A stretch of DNA of 64,000 nucleotides. It comes from Sediminibacterium sp. Lineage in GTDB: Bacteria; Bacteroidota; Bacteroidia; Chitinophagales; Chitinophagaceae. This document shows, piece after piece, positions 27,209 through 35,271 of this stretch. The DNA lies in assembly GCF_019264485.1 (NCBI RefSeq), contig NZ_JAHVAA010000011.1, positions 310,001 through 374,000 of the forward strand, written 5' to 3'. Under the pieces are notes generated by a model, which saw nothing but the letters and a program-made list of their open reading frames with translations, was not told the DNA's origin and made no database searches. Each line of letters opens with the position of its first letter. Within the stretch, counting starts at the first letter, position 1. The position numbers and the translations under genes are program-made.

Positions 27209-27754
27209 ATGAAAAAATTATTTTTTATGATCTGCGCTGCAGTTTCAATGAACACAGTTATTGCACAGGAAAAAACAGTAGAAGTAGGTGGTGCTCCCAT
27301 GTATCCGTCGAAAAATATTGTGGAGAATGCAGTGAATTCAAAAGACCACACTACATTGGTGGCAGCTGTTAAAGCCGCCGGACTTGTTGAAACATTACAA
27401 AGTGCCGGTCCATTTACCGTTTTTGCACCAACCAATGCTGCATTTGGAAAACTACCTTCGGGTACCGTTGAAACACTGGTAAAACCTGAGAACAAAGCAA
27501 CACTTACAAAAATTCTCACTTACCATGTAGTAGCAGGCAAATACGATGCAGCGGCTATTGCACAACTTATTAAAGAAGGCGGTGGAACAGCCAGTTTAAA
27601 AACTGTTTCAGGTGGCAGTCTGAAAGCATCAATGAAAGGCAAAAAACTGGTACTTACCGACGAGAAAGGAACCAGTTCAACAGTTACCATCAGTAATGTA
27701 TATCAAAGCAATGGTGTAATTCATGTAATTGATAGCGTTGTATTACCCGGATAG
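27209..27754 (+). CDS. Secreted fasciclin (FAS1) domain protein
   Basis: 181 residues. A signal peptide (about 1-20, ending VIAQ) is followed by one FAS1 domain (about 40-178) with the H1 box GPFTVFAPTNAAFGKLP, the YHVV turn and the H2 box GVIHVIDSVVLP at the very end. FAS1 domains mediate adhesion to cells or polysaccharides at the surface. It stands alone between two terminators. Confidence 0.92.
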   Translation: MKKLFFMICAAVSMNTVIAQEKTVEVGGAPMYPSKNIVENAVNSKDHTTLVAAVKAAGLVETLQSAGPFTVFAPTNAAFGKLPSGTVETLVKPENKATLTKILTYHVVAGKYDAAAIAQLIKEGGGTASLKTVSGGSLKASMKGKKLVLTDEKGTSSTVTISNVYQSNGVIHVIDSVVLPG

Positions 27755-27779
27755 TAAGAATGTTTTTCTGAGTTTCAAT

Positions 27780-27807
27780 AAAGCCCCGTCATTACTGTCG
27801 GGGCTTT
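27780..27807 (+). terminator. Terminator-like hairpin after the fasciclin gene
   Basis: AAAGCCCCG (27780-27788) pairs with CGGGGCTTT (27799-27807) around a 10-base loop. The tail GTGTTTG is only moderately T-rich. Confidence 0.75.
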
Positions 27808-27854
27808 GTGTTTGTAAGTTGATCATTTTACTGCAACTTTGCCGCCAGCACTGT

Positions 27855-28541
27855 ATGAAAAAAATTATCATCACATTAGACGGCTTTTCTTCCTGTGGAA
27901 AAAGCACACTGGCCCGCCAACTGGCTAAAGAATTAAATTATGTGTTCATAGATAGCGGTGCCATGTACAGGGCTATCACTTTATATTTTATCCGTGAACA
28001 TATTGATTGCAATAATACCGAACAGGTTAAAAAAGCTTTGTCAGAAATCAATCTGTCATTTGAATACAATCCGCTTAGCGGACAAAGCGATATGTACCTG
28101 AATGATGAAAATGTAGAACTGCTGATTCGAGAAATGGTAGTAAGTGAGCGTGTAAGTGAAGTAGCTGCATTAAAAGAAGTGCGTGAATTTGGAGTGGCAC
28201 AGCAGCAACAGATGGGCAATAAAAAAGGAATTGTAATGGATGGACGGGATATTGGAACCACCGTATTTCCACAGGCAGAACTTAAAATATTTGTAACGGC
28301 AGACCCGGCTGTAAGGGTAGAAAGAAGGTTTAAAGAGTTGTATGAAAAAAATCCAGCCATTACCATTGAGGAGGTTAAACGGAACCTGGAAATGAGGGAT
28401 TATGTAGACAGTAACCGTGAATTCAGTCCGCTCAGACAGGCCGCCGATGCCATTGTACTGGATAACAGTGATCTTACAAGAGAAGAACAGCTTCAGGTAG
28501 CTTTGGGATGGGCGAAGGAACGCATGGAAGACCGGGCCTGA
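27855..28541 (+). CDS. cmk: Cytidylate kinase
   Basis: 228 residues from the ATG at 27855, which sits just ahead of the P-loop start MKKIIITLDGFSSCGKST. Other marks are GAMYRAIT (substrate helix), VMDGRDIGTTVFP and RREFxPL-like REFSPLRQAADA. It phosphorylates CMP and dCMP to the diphosphates in the pyrimidine pathway. A longer in-frame extension begins inside the fasciclin gene's terminator and is rejected. Confidence 0.95.
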   Translation: MKKIIITLDGFSSCGKSTLARQLAKELNYVFIDSGAMYRAITLYFIREHIDCNNTEQVKKALSEINLSFEYNPLSGQSDMYLNDENVELLIREMVVSERVSEVAALKEVREFGVAQQQQMGNKKGIVMDGRDIGTTVFPQAELKIFVTADPAVRVERRFKELYEKNPAITIEEVKRNLEMRDYVDSNREFSPLRQAADAIVLDNSDLTREEQLQVALGWAKERMEDRA

Positions 28542-28546
28542 TAAAA

Positions 28547-28579
28547 TTTGACCGAGTAGATTAATTTATCGTTATATTG
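28547..28579 (+). promoter_or_regulatory. Promoter-like element in front of a structured RNA candidate
   Basis: TTTG at 28547-28550 and TATATTG at 28573-28579 are 22 bases apart. The box lacks one T of TAnnTTTG, but the distance between the two final G bases (29) equals that of the tRNA-Leu promoter. It points into the non-coding stretch at 28581. Confidence 0.4.
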
Positions 28580-28580
28580 C

Positions 28581-28780
28581 AAAAAAAAGGGTCCCTCCGT
28601 GGAAACGGAACGACCTCTACGATTGCTTGCCATACGAAAATTCTTAAAGGGTTTTATCCCTGGTATCTTGAACGCTGAATGCGTTGATTGCGATTGTTTG
28701 TTGTCTCTCTTCGATTGCCTTGCCGTATGAAATACGTTTGCTGATCTGTTGTAAAAGTAGGTCACAGAATAAATGTAAAA
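28581..28780. ncRNA. Candidate structured non-coding RNA, strand unresolved
   Basis: The gap between cmk and the next gene (about 330 bases) has no convincing reading frame but dense structure. Stems seen are GGGTC/GACCT with TCCGT/ACGGA inside (28589-28616), AGGG/CCCT, AACGC/GCGTT and CGTAT/ATACG. CATACG (about 28631) can pair with CGTATG (about 28724), and GACCTCTAC near 28612 with GTAGGTC near 28757. A 20-base motif CGATTGC..TTGCC..TA.GAAA occurs twice (28620 and 28712). A plus-strand promoter precedes it. On the minus strand the first hairpin is followed by eight T, like a terminator. 6S RNA is one possibility, not shown. Confidence 0.45.
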
Positions 28781-28869
28781 AAGACAAGTTTAACCCGGTT
28801 TTTTTATGGTAAAAAAGGTTTTTCTTGTCTGAAAGCCCTTATTTCATTGGCTTTCTGGTTAAAATTGAT

Positions 28870-30423
28870 ATGATGCCCAACCGTACGCAGGATCCCTTAT
28901 TTCAACTCATAAAGTCGCTCCAGAAATCGGAAAAACGACATTTCAAGCTATATATCAAACGAAATTCGGCCAAAGACGACCTTAAAGTCATACAACTCTT
29001 TGATGCACTGGATAAAATGACTGATTTTGATGAGAGAAACCTCCTCAAAAAACTCTCTGGAATTGAGAAACCCCAACTGCCCAATCTTAAAACCCATTTA
29101 TACAAACAGCTCTTATCGAGCCTGCGGCTGCTGAAGAGTACCGAAAGTATTGATATGCAATTGCATGAACAACTCGATCATGCACGTATACTTTACAATA
29201 AAGGGCTATACCACCAGAGTTTGAAAATACTCGACAGGGCAAAAGATATTGCACACCAGTATCACCAGGACAGTTTTCTTATACAGATCATTTCACTGGA
29301 GAAAAAAATTGAGACCCTGCATATTACGAGGAGCATGCAGGACAGGGCCGAACAATTAACGGTAGAAGCCAATCAGGTAAATGATAAAAGAAGAATCATT
29401 ACGCAGCTATCAAACCTGGCTTTACAGTTGTATAGCTGGTATGTGAAAAATGGGCACGCACGCAATGAAGCAGATGAAAAAGGAATAAAAGATTTTTTTA
29501 AGTTACAGTTACCACCCGATGCAGACAAACTACAGGGTTTTTATGAACGATTGTATTTATACCAGAGTTATTGCTGGTATGCATTTATCCGACAGGATTT
29601 TCTGATGTATTATAAGTATAGCCAGCAATGGCTGAACCTGTTTGAAAATGAGCCGGTAATGATTGAGGTAGAAACAGGACATTATATTAAGGGCCTGCAT
29701 AATTTGCTCAATGCACATTTTGATCTGCGTAATTTCAAAAAATTTGGAGAAGTACTTGCAAAGTTTGAGTCCTTTGCCGCTACTGAACTTCCCAATAGGC
29801 ATGATATTTTCAGGGTGCATAGTTTTATTTATATTACCAGCGCCAGACTGAACCAGCACCTCATGCAGGGCACGTTCCATGAAGGTTTAAAACTGGTGCC
29901 CTATATTGAAGCACAGCTGGAAGAGAATGCACTGTATATTGATCAGCACCGGATACTCGTATTCAACTATAAAATAGCCACCCTGTATTTTGGCAGTGGT
30001 GATTATAATACCTGTATTGATTACCTGAGAAGAATTATCAATGATCATGTAGACCTGCGGAATGATTTACAGTGCTATGCCCGTTTATTACACCTGATTG
30101 CACACTACGAACTCGGAAATGCAGAGCTGATTGAAACATCACTGATTAAATCGGTATATCGGTTTATGGCGAAGATGGATAACCTTACAGTGGTGGAGGA
30201 GGAAATGTTCCGATTCTTGCGCAATTCTTTCCAGATGCCGGCTAAGGAAGTAAAAACGGCACTCAAAGCGTTCCTGCAAAAAATCAAACACTATGAAAAA
30301 AGTCGTTTTGAAACAAGGGCTTTTGCTTATTTAGATGTGATTTCATGGGTGGAAAGCAAAGTACACGGCAAAACCATGGGCGCCATCATCAACGACAAAT
30401 ACCTCGCAAGTAAAAGAAAATAA
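28870..30423 (+). CDS. Large helical protein of unknown function, TPR-like
   Basis: 517 residues from the ATG at 28870. The protein is almost wholly alpha-helical, with aromatic pairs spaced about 35-40 residues apart (YNKGLYHQSLKILDRAKDIA and YFGSGDYNTCIDYLRRIIN), as in tetratricopeptide-type scaffolds. No signal peptide or membrane helix, so likely cytoplasmic. The N-terminal segment is basic (LIKSLQKSEKRHFKLYIKRN). I do not recognise a named family. Similar stand-alone helical-repeat proteins are common in Bacteroidota. No partner is evident from the neighbours. Confidence 0.75.
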   Translation: MMPNRTQDPLFQLIKSLQKSEKRHFKLYIKRNSAKDDLKVIQLFDALDKMTDFDERNLLKKLSGIEKPQLPNLKTHLYKQLLSSLRLLKSTESIDMQLHEQLDHARILYNKGLYHQSLKILDRAKDIAHQYHQDSFLIQIISLEKKIETLHITRSMQDRAEQLTVEANQVNDKRRIITQLSNLALQLYSWYVKNGHARNEADEKGIKDFFKLQLPPDADKLQGFYERLYLYQSYCWYAFIRQDFLMYYKYSQQWLNLFENEPVMIEVETGHYIKGLHNLLNAHFDLRNFKKFGEVLAKFESFAATELPNRHDIFRVHSFIYITSARLNQHLMQGTFHEGLKLVPYIEAQLEENALYIDQHRILVFNYKIATLYFGSGDYNTCIDYLRRIINDHVDLRNDLQCYARLLHLIAHYELGNAELIETSLIKSVYRFMAKMDNLTVVEEEMFRFLRNSFQMPAKEVKTALKAFLQKIKHYEKSRFETRAFAYLDVISWVESKVHGKTMGAIINDKYLASKRK

Positions 30424-30446
30424 ATGTCCCTGCTCAGGGATATTTA

Positions 30447-31646
30447 TTATTCTTCAAAATATACAAGACTGCCGCCCACCCATTCTTTGTCTTTGTTGTA
30501 ACGCACACCAATCATTTTACCTTTGCTTAACCGGGCGAGGTTATTGGTGGCAACAGGTCTTGGTTCACCTTCTTTCCAGAAATAAAAAATACGGATCTCT
30601 GCTTTGGCTGGGATATCGGGTGTCTGAATAATATCAGCATATTTCACCTTGCGCTGTAATATCCAGTTTTCCGGGTCGGTAATTTTTTCAATATCATCTT
30701 TGCTTACATCAATCACTACCCCCTGACCCGCAAAAGAAAACAATGGTTTTAATACATATTGATCCAGGTCTGGGGGAATAGTTTCCAGTTCATTCAGGAA
30801 AAAGGTTTTGGGAACATAGGGGTGATCTATAAAAGGCAATGTGTATTTGCTGATACGATAAAACCAGTTAGGGTGTGGTACCCATTCTACCTCAAGGTCT
30901 TCGAGCAAGAGTTTCCCTTTTTCGCGTATGGCTTCAGACTGCTGTTGAAGATCATCGAAAATGATGCGGTTGTAAATTCTTTTTACCTGTATTTTTTTTC
31001 CTTCAGCATTATGGTAGTATAATTTTTTCCCTTCCTGCACCAGTTCGGTCAAGCAAACCACTGGTATGCCTGTATACATACTGGTACAATAAAAATCAAT
31101 TTTTGTTTTTTGCTGATGGGGTAATAGCTCGAGCAGTATTACATGTTCTGCTGCATGAGTGCCCAGCAGTATTTCTCTTAACAGTGAAATATAGGTATCG
31201 CGCGTAAAGCCATTCAGGTATGTACTGTATCCTTCCGGAACATTGAAATGTCTGCGTGTAACTTCATCCTGCCAAATCTGGTAACCAAAGAGGGTAGGAA
31301 AGCCCTGCATTTCTATCAGCTGAGGTTCATATTCACCCGCTTCATTTTCACAGATGCCAAAATCGAATGCAATAAAATGTGTGTGGGCATTTTCATTAGG
31401 TACCCTTACATCCGGTGGAATAGCATGTGAGGTAAGAAGATTAAAATTGAACTGTGTGATTACATTCACTATACTTTCACAGGCACCCAGCACTTTATCT
31501 TTAAAGGCGCGGTCAATGAATACAGGTGTTTCTGCTACCCGGAACTCAATGGCACCGGGAAAGAGGCTGTTTAAGTCGGCTAAATAAGCTTCGTACTGTT
31601 CTGCACTGAACTGTTTATTAAAAGCCTGCCTGATGGAGGGAACCAT
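30447..31646 (-). CDS. ATP-grasp-like ligase paired with a glutamine amidotransferase
   Basis: 399 residues. The middle has FDFGIC and PQLIEMQGFPTLFGYQ, which recall the substrate region of glutathionylspermidine-synthase-like ATP-grasp enzymes. The C-terminal half has the nucleotide-binding pattern YVLKPLFSFAGQGV (Lys plus glycine loop), WILQRKV, AEIRIFYFW and GVRYNKD. ATP-grasp enzymes join a carboxylate to an amine through an acyl phosphate. The upstream gene (78-base gap, same strand) is a class I glutamine amidotransferase, so the pair may amidate a small molecule or peptide (inference). The actual substrate is unknown. Confidence 0.7.
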   Translation of the reverse strand: MVPSIRQAFNKQFSAEQYEAYLADLNSLFPGAIEFRVAETPVFIDRAFKDKVLGACESIVNVITQFNFNLLTSHAIPPDVRVPNENAHTHFIAFDFGICENEAGEYEPQLIEMQGFPTLFGYQIWQDEVTRRHFNVPEGYSTYLNGFTRDTYISLLREILLGTHAAEHVILLELLPHQQKTKIDFYCTSMYTGIPVVCLTELVQEGKKLYYHNAEGKKIQVKRIYNRIIFDDLQQQSEAIREKGKLLLEDLEVEWVPHPNWFYRISKYTLPFIDHPYVPKTFFLNELETIPPDLDQYVLKPLFSFAGQGVVIDVSKDDIEKITDPENWILQRKVKYADIIQTPDIPAKAEIRIFYFWKEGEPRPVATNNLARLSKGKMIGVRYNKDKEWVGGSLVYFEE

Positions 31647-31724
31647 AATTATTCTTTAGGTCTTTGAAAATATAAAAACCTTTTGATAACAGGAAGATAT
31701 TTACAGCAGCCGGCCTTTAATTAA

Positions 31725-32564
31725 TTATTTCTCTGCAACACATTCCTGCGTAGCCATGTGGAGAAAATTGGGGAGAATGGTTTTGTAGGTAAAGAGAATT
31801 TTACCGGGGTCCTGCAATTGTTCTACCATGCTTTGCCATTTAGGCGCTCCGTGGTTTTCAATGACAGTCTGTTTTTTATCTTCTCTCATCAGGTACATAT
31901 GCATACCTGTTGCATCTGCTTCGGGGTGAAATTGGGTACCTATAAAATAATCATTAAAACGGATGGCCATCAGCGCTCTTTCGTATGGAACATGGGGTCT
32001 GTTCTTTTCAATTGCCAGGATAGAGGCGCCCATCTGGTGCAGTTTATGAATATCGGGTTCAATTACCTGGTAATCACGGCTGTCAACACTATAAAACGGG
32101 TCTTTTAGTCCATCGAAAACGGGTTCTGTCGTTCCTTCATCAAGCATATGAATAGGGAAAACACCAAAAGCGGTGGATTTTCTTTTACATACATTTCCAA
32201 TTCCATAATGACGACAAACCAGTTGAAAACTATGACAGATAAAAAACACATGTTTTTTATCTGTTTCCTGGGAAGAGAAATTCCAGTCTTCTATGCTTTC
32301 CAGCCATTTAAAATAAGCAGCTTCCCATTTACTGCCTTCCGATTCGAGTGGTGAGCCCGGGCCGCCACTCGAAATATAGAGGTCGAAAGAAGTGTCAGGA
32401 ACAGCCAATTGCTGACGCACATCAAATTCTTCGTAATACAGATCGAAACCTTTTCCGGCACACCAGTCGTGAACGATTTCCCTGATACATCGCATACCCT
32501 GATTGGCCTGGCCCTCATAAAGGTCAAGAACAGCTATTCGTATATTTTTTTGCTCACTCCACAT
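31725..32564 (-). CDS. Class I glutamine amidotransferase
   Basis: 279 residues if started at the ATG at 32564, chosen because a -7 box TATGTTTG (minus strand, 32577-32570) ends five bases upstream; longer starts at 32576 and 32630 would place the box inside the gene. The catalytic triad is visible: nucleophile Cys in FICHSFQL and His/Glu in QFHPEAD. An SGGPGSPLE oxyanion region precedes it. It should release ammonia from glutamine for a partner synthetase, and the ATP-grasp gene next to it is the natural candidate. It resembles the amidotransferase domain of GMP synthase but lacks the synthetase half. Confidence 0.82.
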   Translation of the reverse strand: MWSEQKNIRIAVLDLYEGQANQGMRCIREIVHDWCAGKGFDLYYEEFDVRQQLAVPDTSFDLYISSGGPGSPLESEGSKWEAAYFKWLESIEDWNFSSQETDKKHVFFICHSFQLVCRHYGIGNVCKRKSTAFGVFPIHMLDEGTTEPVFDGLKDPFYSVDSRDYQVIEPDIHKLHQMGASILAIEKNRPHVPYERALMAIRFNDYFIGTQFHPEADATGMHMYLMREDKKQTVIENHGAPKWQSMVEQLQDPGKILFTYKTILPNFLHMATQECVAEK

Positions 32565-32569
32565 ATTCG

Positions 32570-32577
32570 CAAACATA
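32570..32577 (-). promoter_or_regulatory. -7 promoter box five bases before a start codon
   Basis: TATGTTTG on the minus strand, matching TAnnTTTG. No clear -33 element is seen at the right distance. If used, transcription begins at about the ATG of the amidotransferase gene. Confidence 0.35.
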
Positions 32578-32584
32578 GAGGAAT

Positions 32585-32645
32585 CTTTGATTTTTTGATC
32601 TTCTGATTTCAAACAATCAATTTCCCTCAAATCAAAAAATCAAAG
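32585..32645. repeat. Perfect 15-bp inverted repeat
   Basis: CTTTGATTTTTTGAT (32585-32599) and ATCAAAAAATCAAAG (32631-32645) are exact complements, 31 bases apart. Further GATCAAAA words extend the right side to about 32660. It fills the gap between the M42 peptidase stop and the amidotransferase start and could end the peptidase transcript or bind a regulator. Confidence 0.6.
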
Positions 32646-32661
32646 ATCAAAAGATCAAAAA

Positions 32662-33783
32662 TTATAAATAACTGAGGTTTGTTTTCGGCGTCAGCGCCAG
32701 CAAACTATGGTACATGAGTTTGATGGTTTCTTCAATATCGCTTTTATGCAGCATTTCTACTGTTGTATGCATATATCGCAATGGAATGGAAATGAGTACC
32801 GAAGGGCATCCATCATTGGCATAGGCAAAGCTGTCGGTATCGGTACCTGTGCTTCTGCTCAGTGTTCTGAACTGAACCGGTATTTTATTTTTTTCGGCCA
32901 CATCTTCTACCAGTTTCAGTAGTTTGTTATGAATGGCCGGTGCATAAGCGAGTGAAGGGCCCTTGCCACACTGGATATCACCTTCAATAATTTTACTGAT
33001 CATTGGTGTGCTGGTATCGTGTGTTACATCAGTAATAATGGCCACATCGGGTTTTATCCTGCGGGCAATCATCTCAGCTCCCCTTAATCCGATCTCTTCC
33101 TGAACGGCGTTCACAACGTACAATGCAAAGGGTAATTTCTTTTTATTTTCCTTGATCATTCTTGCTACTTCAGCAATCATAAAACCACCAATGCGGTTAT
33201 CAAATGCGCGGCCGATATAAAAATCGTTGGCCAGTTCATCAAATCCTTCCTGGTAAGTAACCACGGCACCAATATGAATACCCAGTGCTTCTACTTCTTT
33301 GCGATTGCGGGCGCCACAATCGAGACAAAGATTATCGACTTTAGGTTGCGGTTCTTTTGCTTCCGGATTGCTTAAACGGGTATGAATAGCCGGCCAGCCA
33401 AATACTGCTTTAACCGGTCCTTTTTTGCCATGTATCCATACACGCATGGCAGGGGCAATCTGGTGATCAACACCGCCATTTCTTTTCAGGTAAATCAGTC
33501 CCTGTTCATTGATATAATTTACAAACCAGCTGATTTCATCTGCATGGGCCTCAATTACTACTTTAAAAGGCGCAGTGGGATTAATCACACCTACTGCCGT
33601 TCCATAAGGATCGGAGAAAAAACTGTCGGTATAGGGTTTTATGTATTCCATCCATACTTTCTGGCCACTGCTTTCAAAACCAACGGGTGATGGGGTATTG
33701 ATGTATTTTTTTAAAAACTCCAGTGAATGATCGGTAAGAATAGATTTTGACTTTGTTTTTGTTACGGTCTTAGCCCTGGCCAT
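32662..33783 (-). CDS. M42 family metallopeptidase
   Basis: 373 residues. The basic start MARAKTVTKTKSKS precedes the catalytic domain. Metal-site marks in order are EAHADEISW (His/Asp), GRAFDNRIGG (bridging Asp), AVQEEIGLRGAE (catalytic Glu pair), TDVTHDTSTP and the late His in RYMHTTVEM. M42 enzymes are large dodecameric aminopeptidases (glutamyl or leucyl type) that trim short peptides in the cytoplasm. An inserted dimerisation domain occupies about residues 75-175. It shares strand with the amidotransferase and ATP-grasp genes, but a long inverted repeat separates them. Confidence 0.9.
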   Translation of the reverse strand: MARAKTVTKTKSKSILTDHSLEFLKKYINTPSPVGFESSGQKVWMEYIKPYTDSFFSDPYGTAVGVINPTAPFKVVIEAHADEISWFVNYINEQGLIYLKRNGGVDHQIAPAMRVWIHGKKGPVKAVFGWPAIHTRLSNPEAKEPQPKVDNLCLDCGARNRKEVEALGIHIGAVVTYQEGFDELANDFYIGRAFDNRIGGFMIAEVARMIKENKKKLPFALYVVNAVQEEIGLRGAEMIARRIKPDVAIITDVTHDTSTPMISKIIEGDIQCGKGPSLAYAPAIHNKLLKLVEDVAEKNKIPVQFRTLSRSTGTDTDSFAYANDGCPSVLISIPLRYMHTTVEMLHKSDIEETIKLMYHSLLALTPKTNLSYL

Positions 33784-33825
33784 ACTGTATAATTTAAATG
33801 AATATAGATATGATAGTAAAATCGA

Positions 33826-34743
33826 TTATCTGTTGCTTATAAAACTGCCGGCAATACCGCATAGCGCTTTTAACAGCATCATTCCGTCGATGATTGCAAG
33901 ATAATAGAGAATGCTTTTACGACGGTGCATATGATAGGTGACAATTATCAACATAATAAATGGAATAGTGTTGATGGCCATACGCAAAAGCGGGAAGGAA
34001 TGCGTAAAACCATAGATCAGAAATACACCCAATCCGGCCAGCGTAAGCGGTATGATGATCAAAAAAAGTGTTTTCCTGAGTCCGTAACGTACCACAAAAG
34101 TTTTTAATTCCTGGTTATGATCGGCGGCATAATCCTTGATATCGAAGAGTATACATAACATGGTAATAAACATACCGTTCTTGATAAAAAGCAAGAGATG
34201 AAATATTTCAGGCCGATACGGCTGTTCGTTTTCAAGTACAGCAAAAAAAGCGGGATAAATGGTTACTATTCCTGCCCAGATAAACCCGATTACAAAGGGT
34301 TTGATCCAGCCTCGTGAACGTAAGCTGGATCCTTTCACCAAAGGTATTCTGTCGCCATAATACCAGATGCCCATCAAAGGGAAAAAAGCAAGCATTAACC
34401 ATTGCCAGATGGTGACCTGAAAAAAATGATCCTTCCATTCAATGAAGAAATATATGCTTATAAAAGCGGCAATGACAGTAAGTATCCATTGAGAGTAATA
34501 AATCCATTGCTGGTACTGCCGGTACCAATGGTTACGGGGATTGATATTGGGTTGATGATACTCGTTCAGGTAAGCATGTGTATAATAAAGCACTGTTACA
34601 GCAAAAAGCAGCAGGTAAAAAACGGGTCTGTTCAGCGGATAATCCTGCTGCAGATTGGCTTCTATGGCAAGTGCCACCACGCAGCAACCATAGAAATAGT
34701 TGCCAAAAAAGAAATGATGAAAAAAACGTTCCGCAGGTTTCAA
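33826..34743 (-). CDS. UbiA-like polytopic membrane protein
   Basis: 305 residues with about eight hydrophobic helices. Helix spacing and the polar loop DIKDYAADHNQELKTF near residue 205 recall the second Asp-rich loop (DxxxD) of UbiA prenyltransferases, and LNEYHQPNINPRNHW near residue 60 sits where the first loop (normally NDxxDxxxD) belongs, but it lacks those Asp residues. It may therefore be a divergent or inactive UbiA relative. Such proteins are common in Bacteroidota without a known role. Confidence 0.6.
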   Translation of the reverse strand: MKPAERFFHHFFFGNYFYGCCVVALAIEANLQQDYPLNRPVFYLLLFAVTVLYYTHAYLNEYHQPNINPRNHWYRQYQQWIYYSQWILTVIAAFISIYFFIEWKDHFFQVTIWQWLMLAFFPLMGIWYYGDRIPLVKGSSLRSRGWIKPFVIGFIWAGIVTIYPAFFAVLENEQPYRPEIFHLLLFIKNGMFITMLCILFDIKDYAADHNQELKTFVVRYGLRKTLFLIIIPLTLAGLGVFLIYGFTHSFPLLRMAINTIPFIMLIIVTYHMHRRKSILYYLAIIDGMMLLKALCGIAGSFISNR

Positions 34744-34784
34744 TAACAGCTTTTTAGTGCTTTATTGCCGGGTTAGCCAATAAC

Positions 34785-35243
34785 TTATTTCACAATAACA
34801 ATATCAGGCGACACCACGGTATCGCTCACATTTTTTGCTTTGTCTCTTGTCCAGAAACGGAAAAAACAGGTATCGTTTTTAGAACAGGTAGGAATAACAG
34901 TATAATTACTGCCCGGGATAAAACCGGTACTATAACCAATTTCAAAAACACCTTTCAGGTTACTGGTAGGCGTAAAGGCAGGGATTTTTGCGCGGTCACT
35001 AAAACTGTTACAACCATTTACTTTTGTAACTTTTTGTACCCAGATGCTATCCTGTACATCACCTTCCTTATCAGTAAATTCAATTGAAAAGATAATAGCA
35101 GAACCGCTGCCGAATACTTTTCCGTTCACACTTTTAAACTCAAGTTGTGGGCGGGTGGTATAGGTATCTTTCTTACAGGCTGTAATGCCTAGTATAATTG
35201 CGCTGAATATCAATAATTTTGCCTTCATTCGTTCTGCTTTCAT
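34785..35243 (-). CDS. Small lipoprotein of unknown function
   Basis: 152 residues if started at the ATG at 35243 (an alternative is the ATG at 35228). The N-terminal signal ends in the lipobox LGITAC, followed by KKDTYTTRP. The mature part is a beta-rich domain with ending VSDTVVSPDIVIVK and two Cys in PTCSKNDTC. No recognised family. It is divergent from the LuxE-like gene, with start codons 28 bases apart. Confidence 0.65.
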   Translation of the reverse strand: MKAERMKAKLLIFSAIILGITACKKDTYTTRPQLEFKSVNGKVFGSGSAIIFSIEFTDKEGDVQDSIWVQKVTKVNGCNSFSDRAKIPAFTPTSNLKGVFEIGYSTGFIPGSNYTVIPTCSKNDTCFFRFWTRDKAKNVSDTVVSPDIVIVK

Positions 35244-35271
35244 TTCAAATTTAGTTAAAACATTACAATAC

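Noticed and set aside
28493..28765. A 90-residue open frame on the minus strand across the cmk end and the structured RNA candidate
   Set aside because: Composition is not protein-like, it overlaps cmk, and the region has strong RNA stems and a repeated motif instead.
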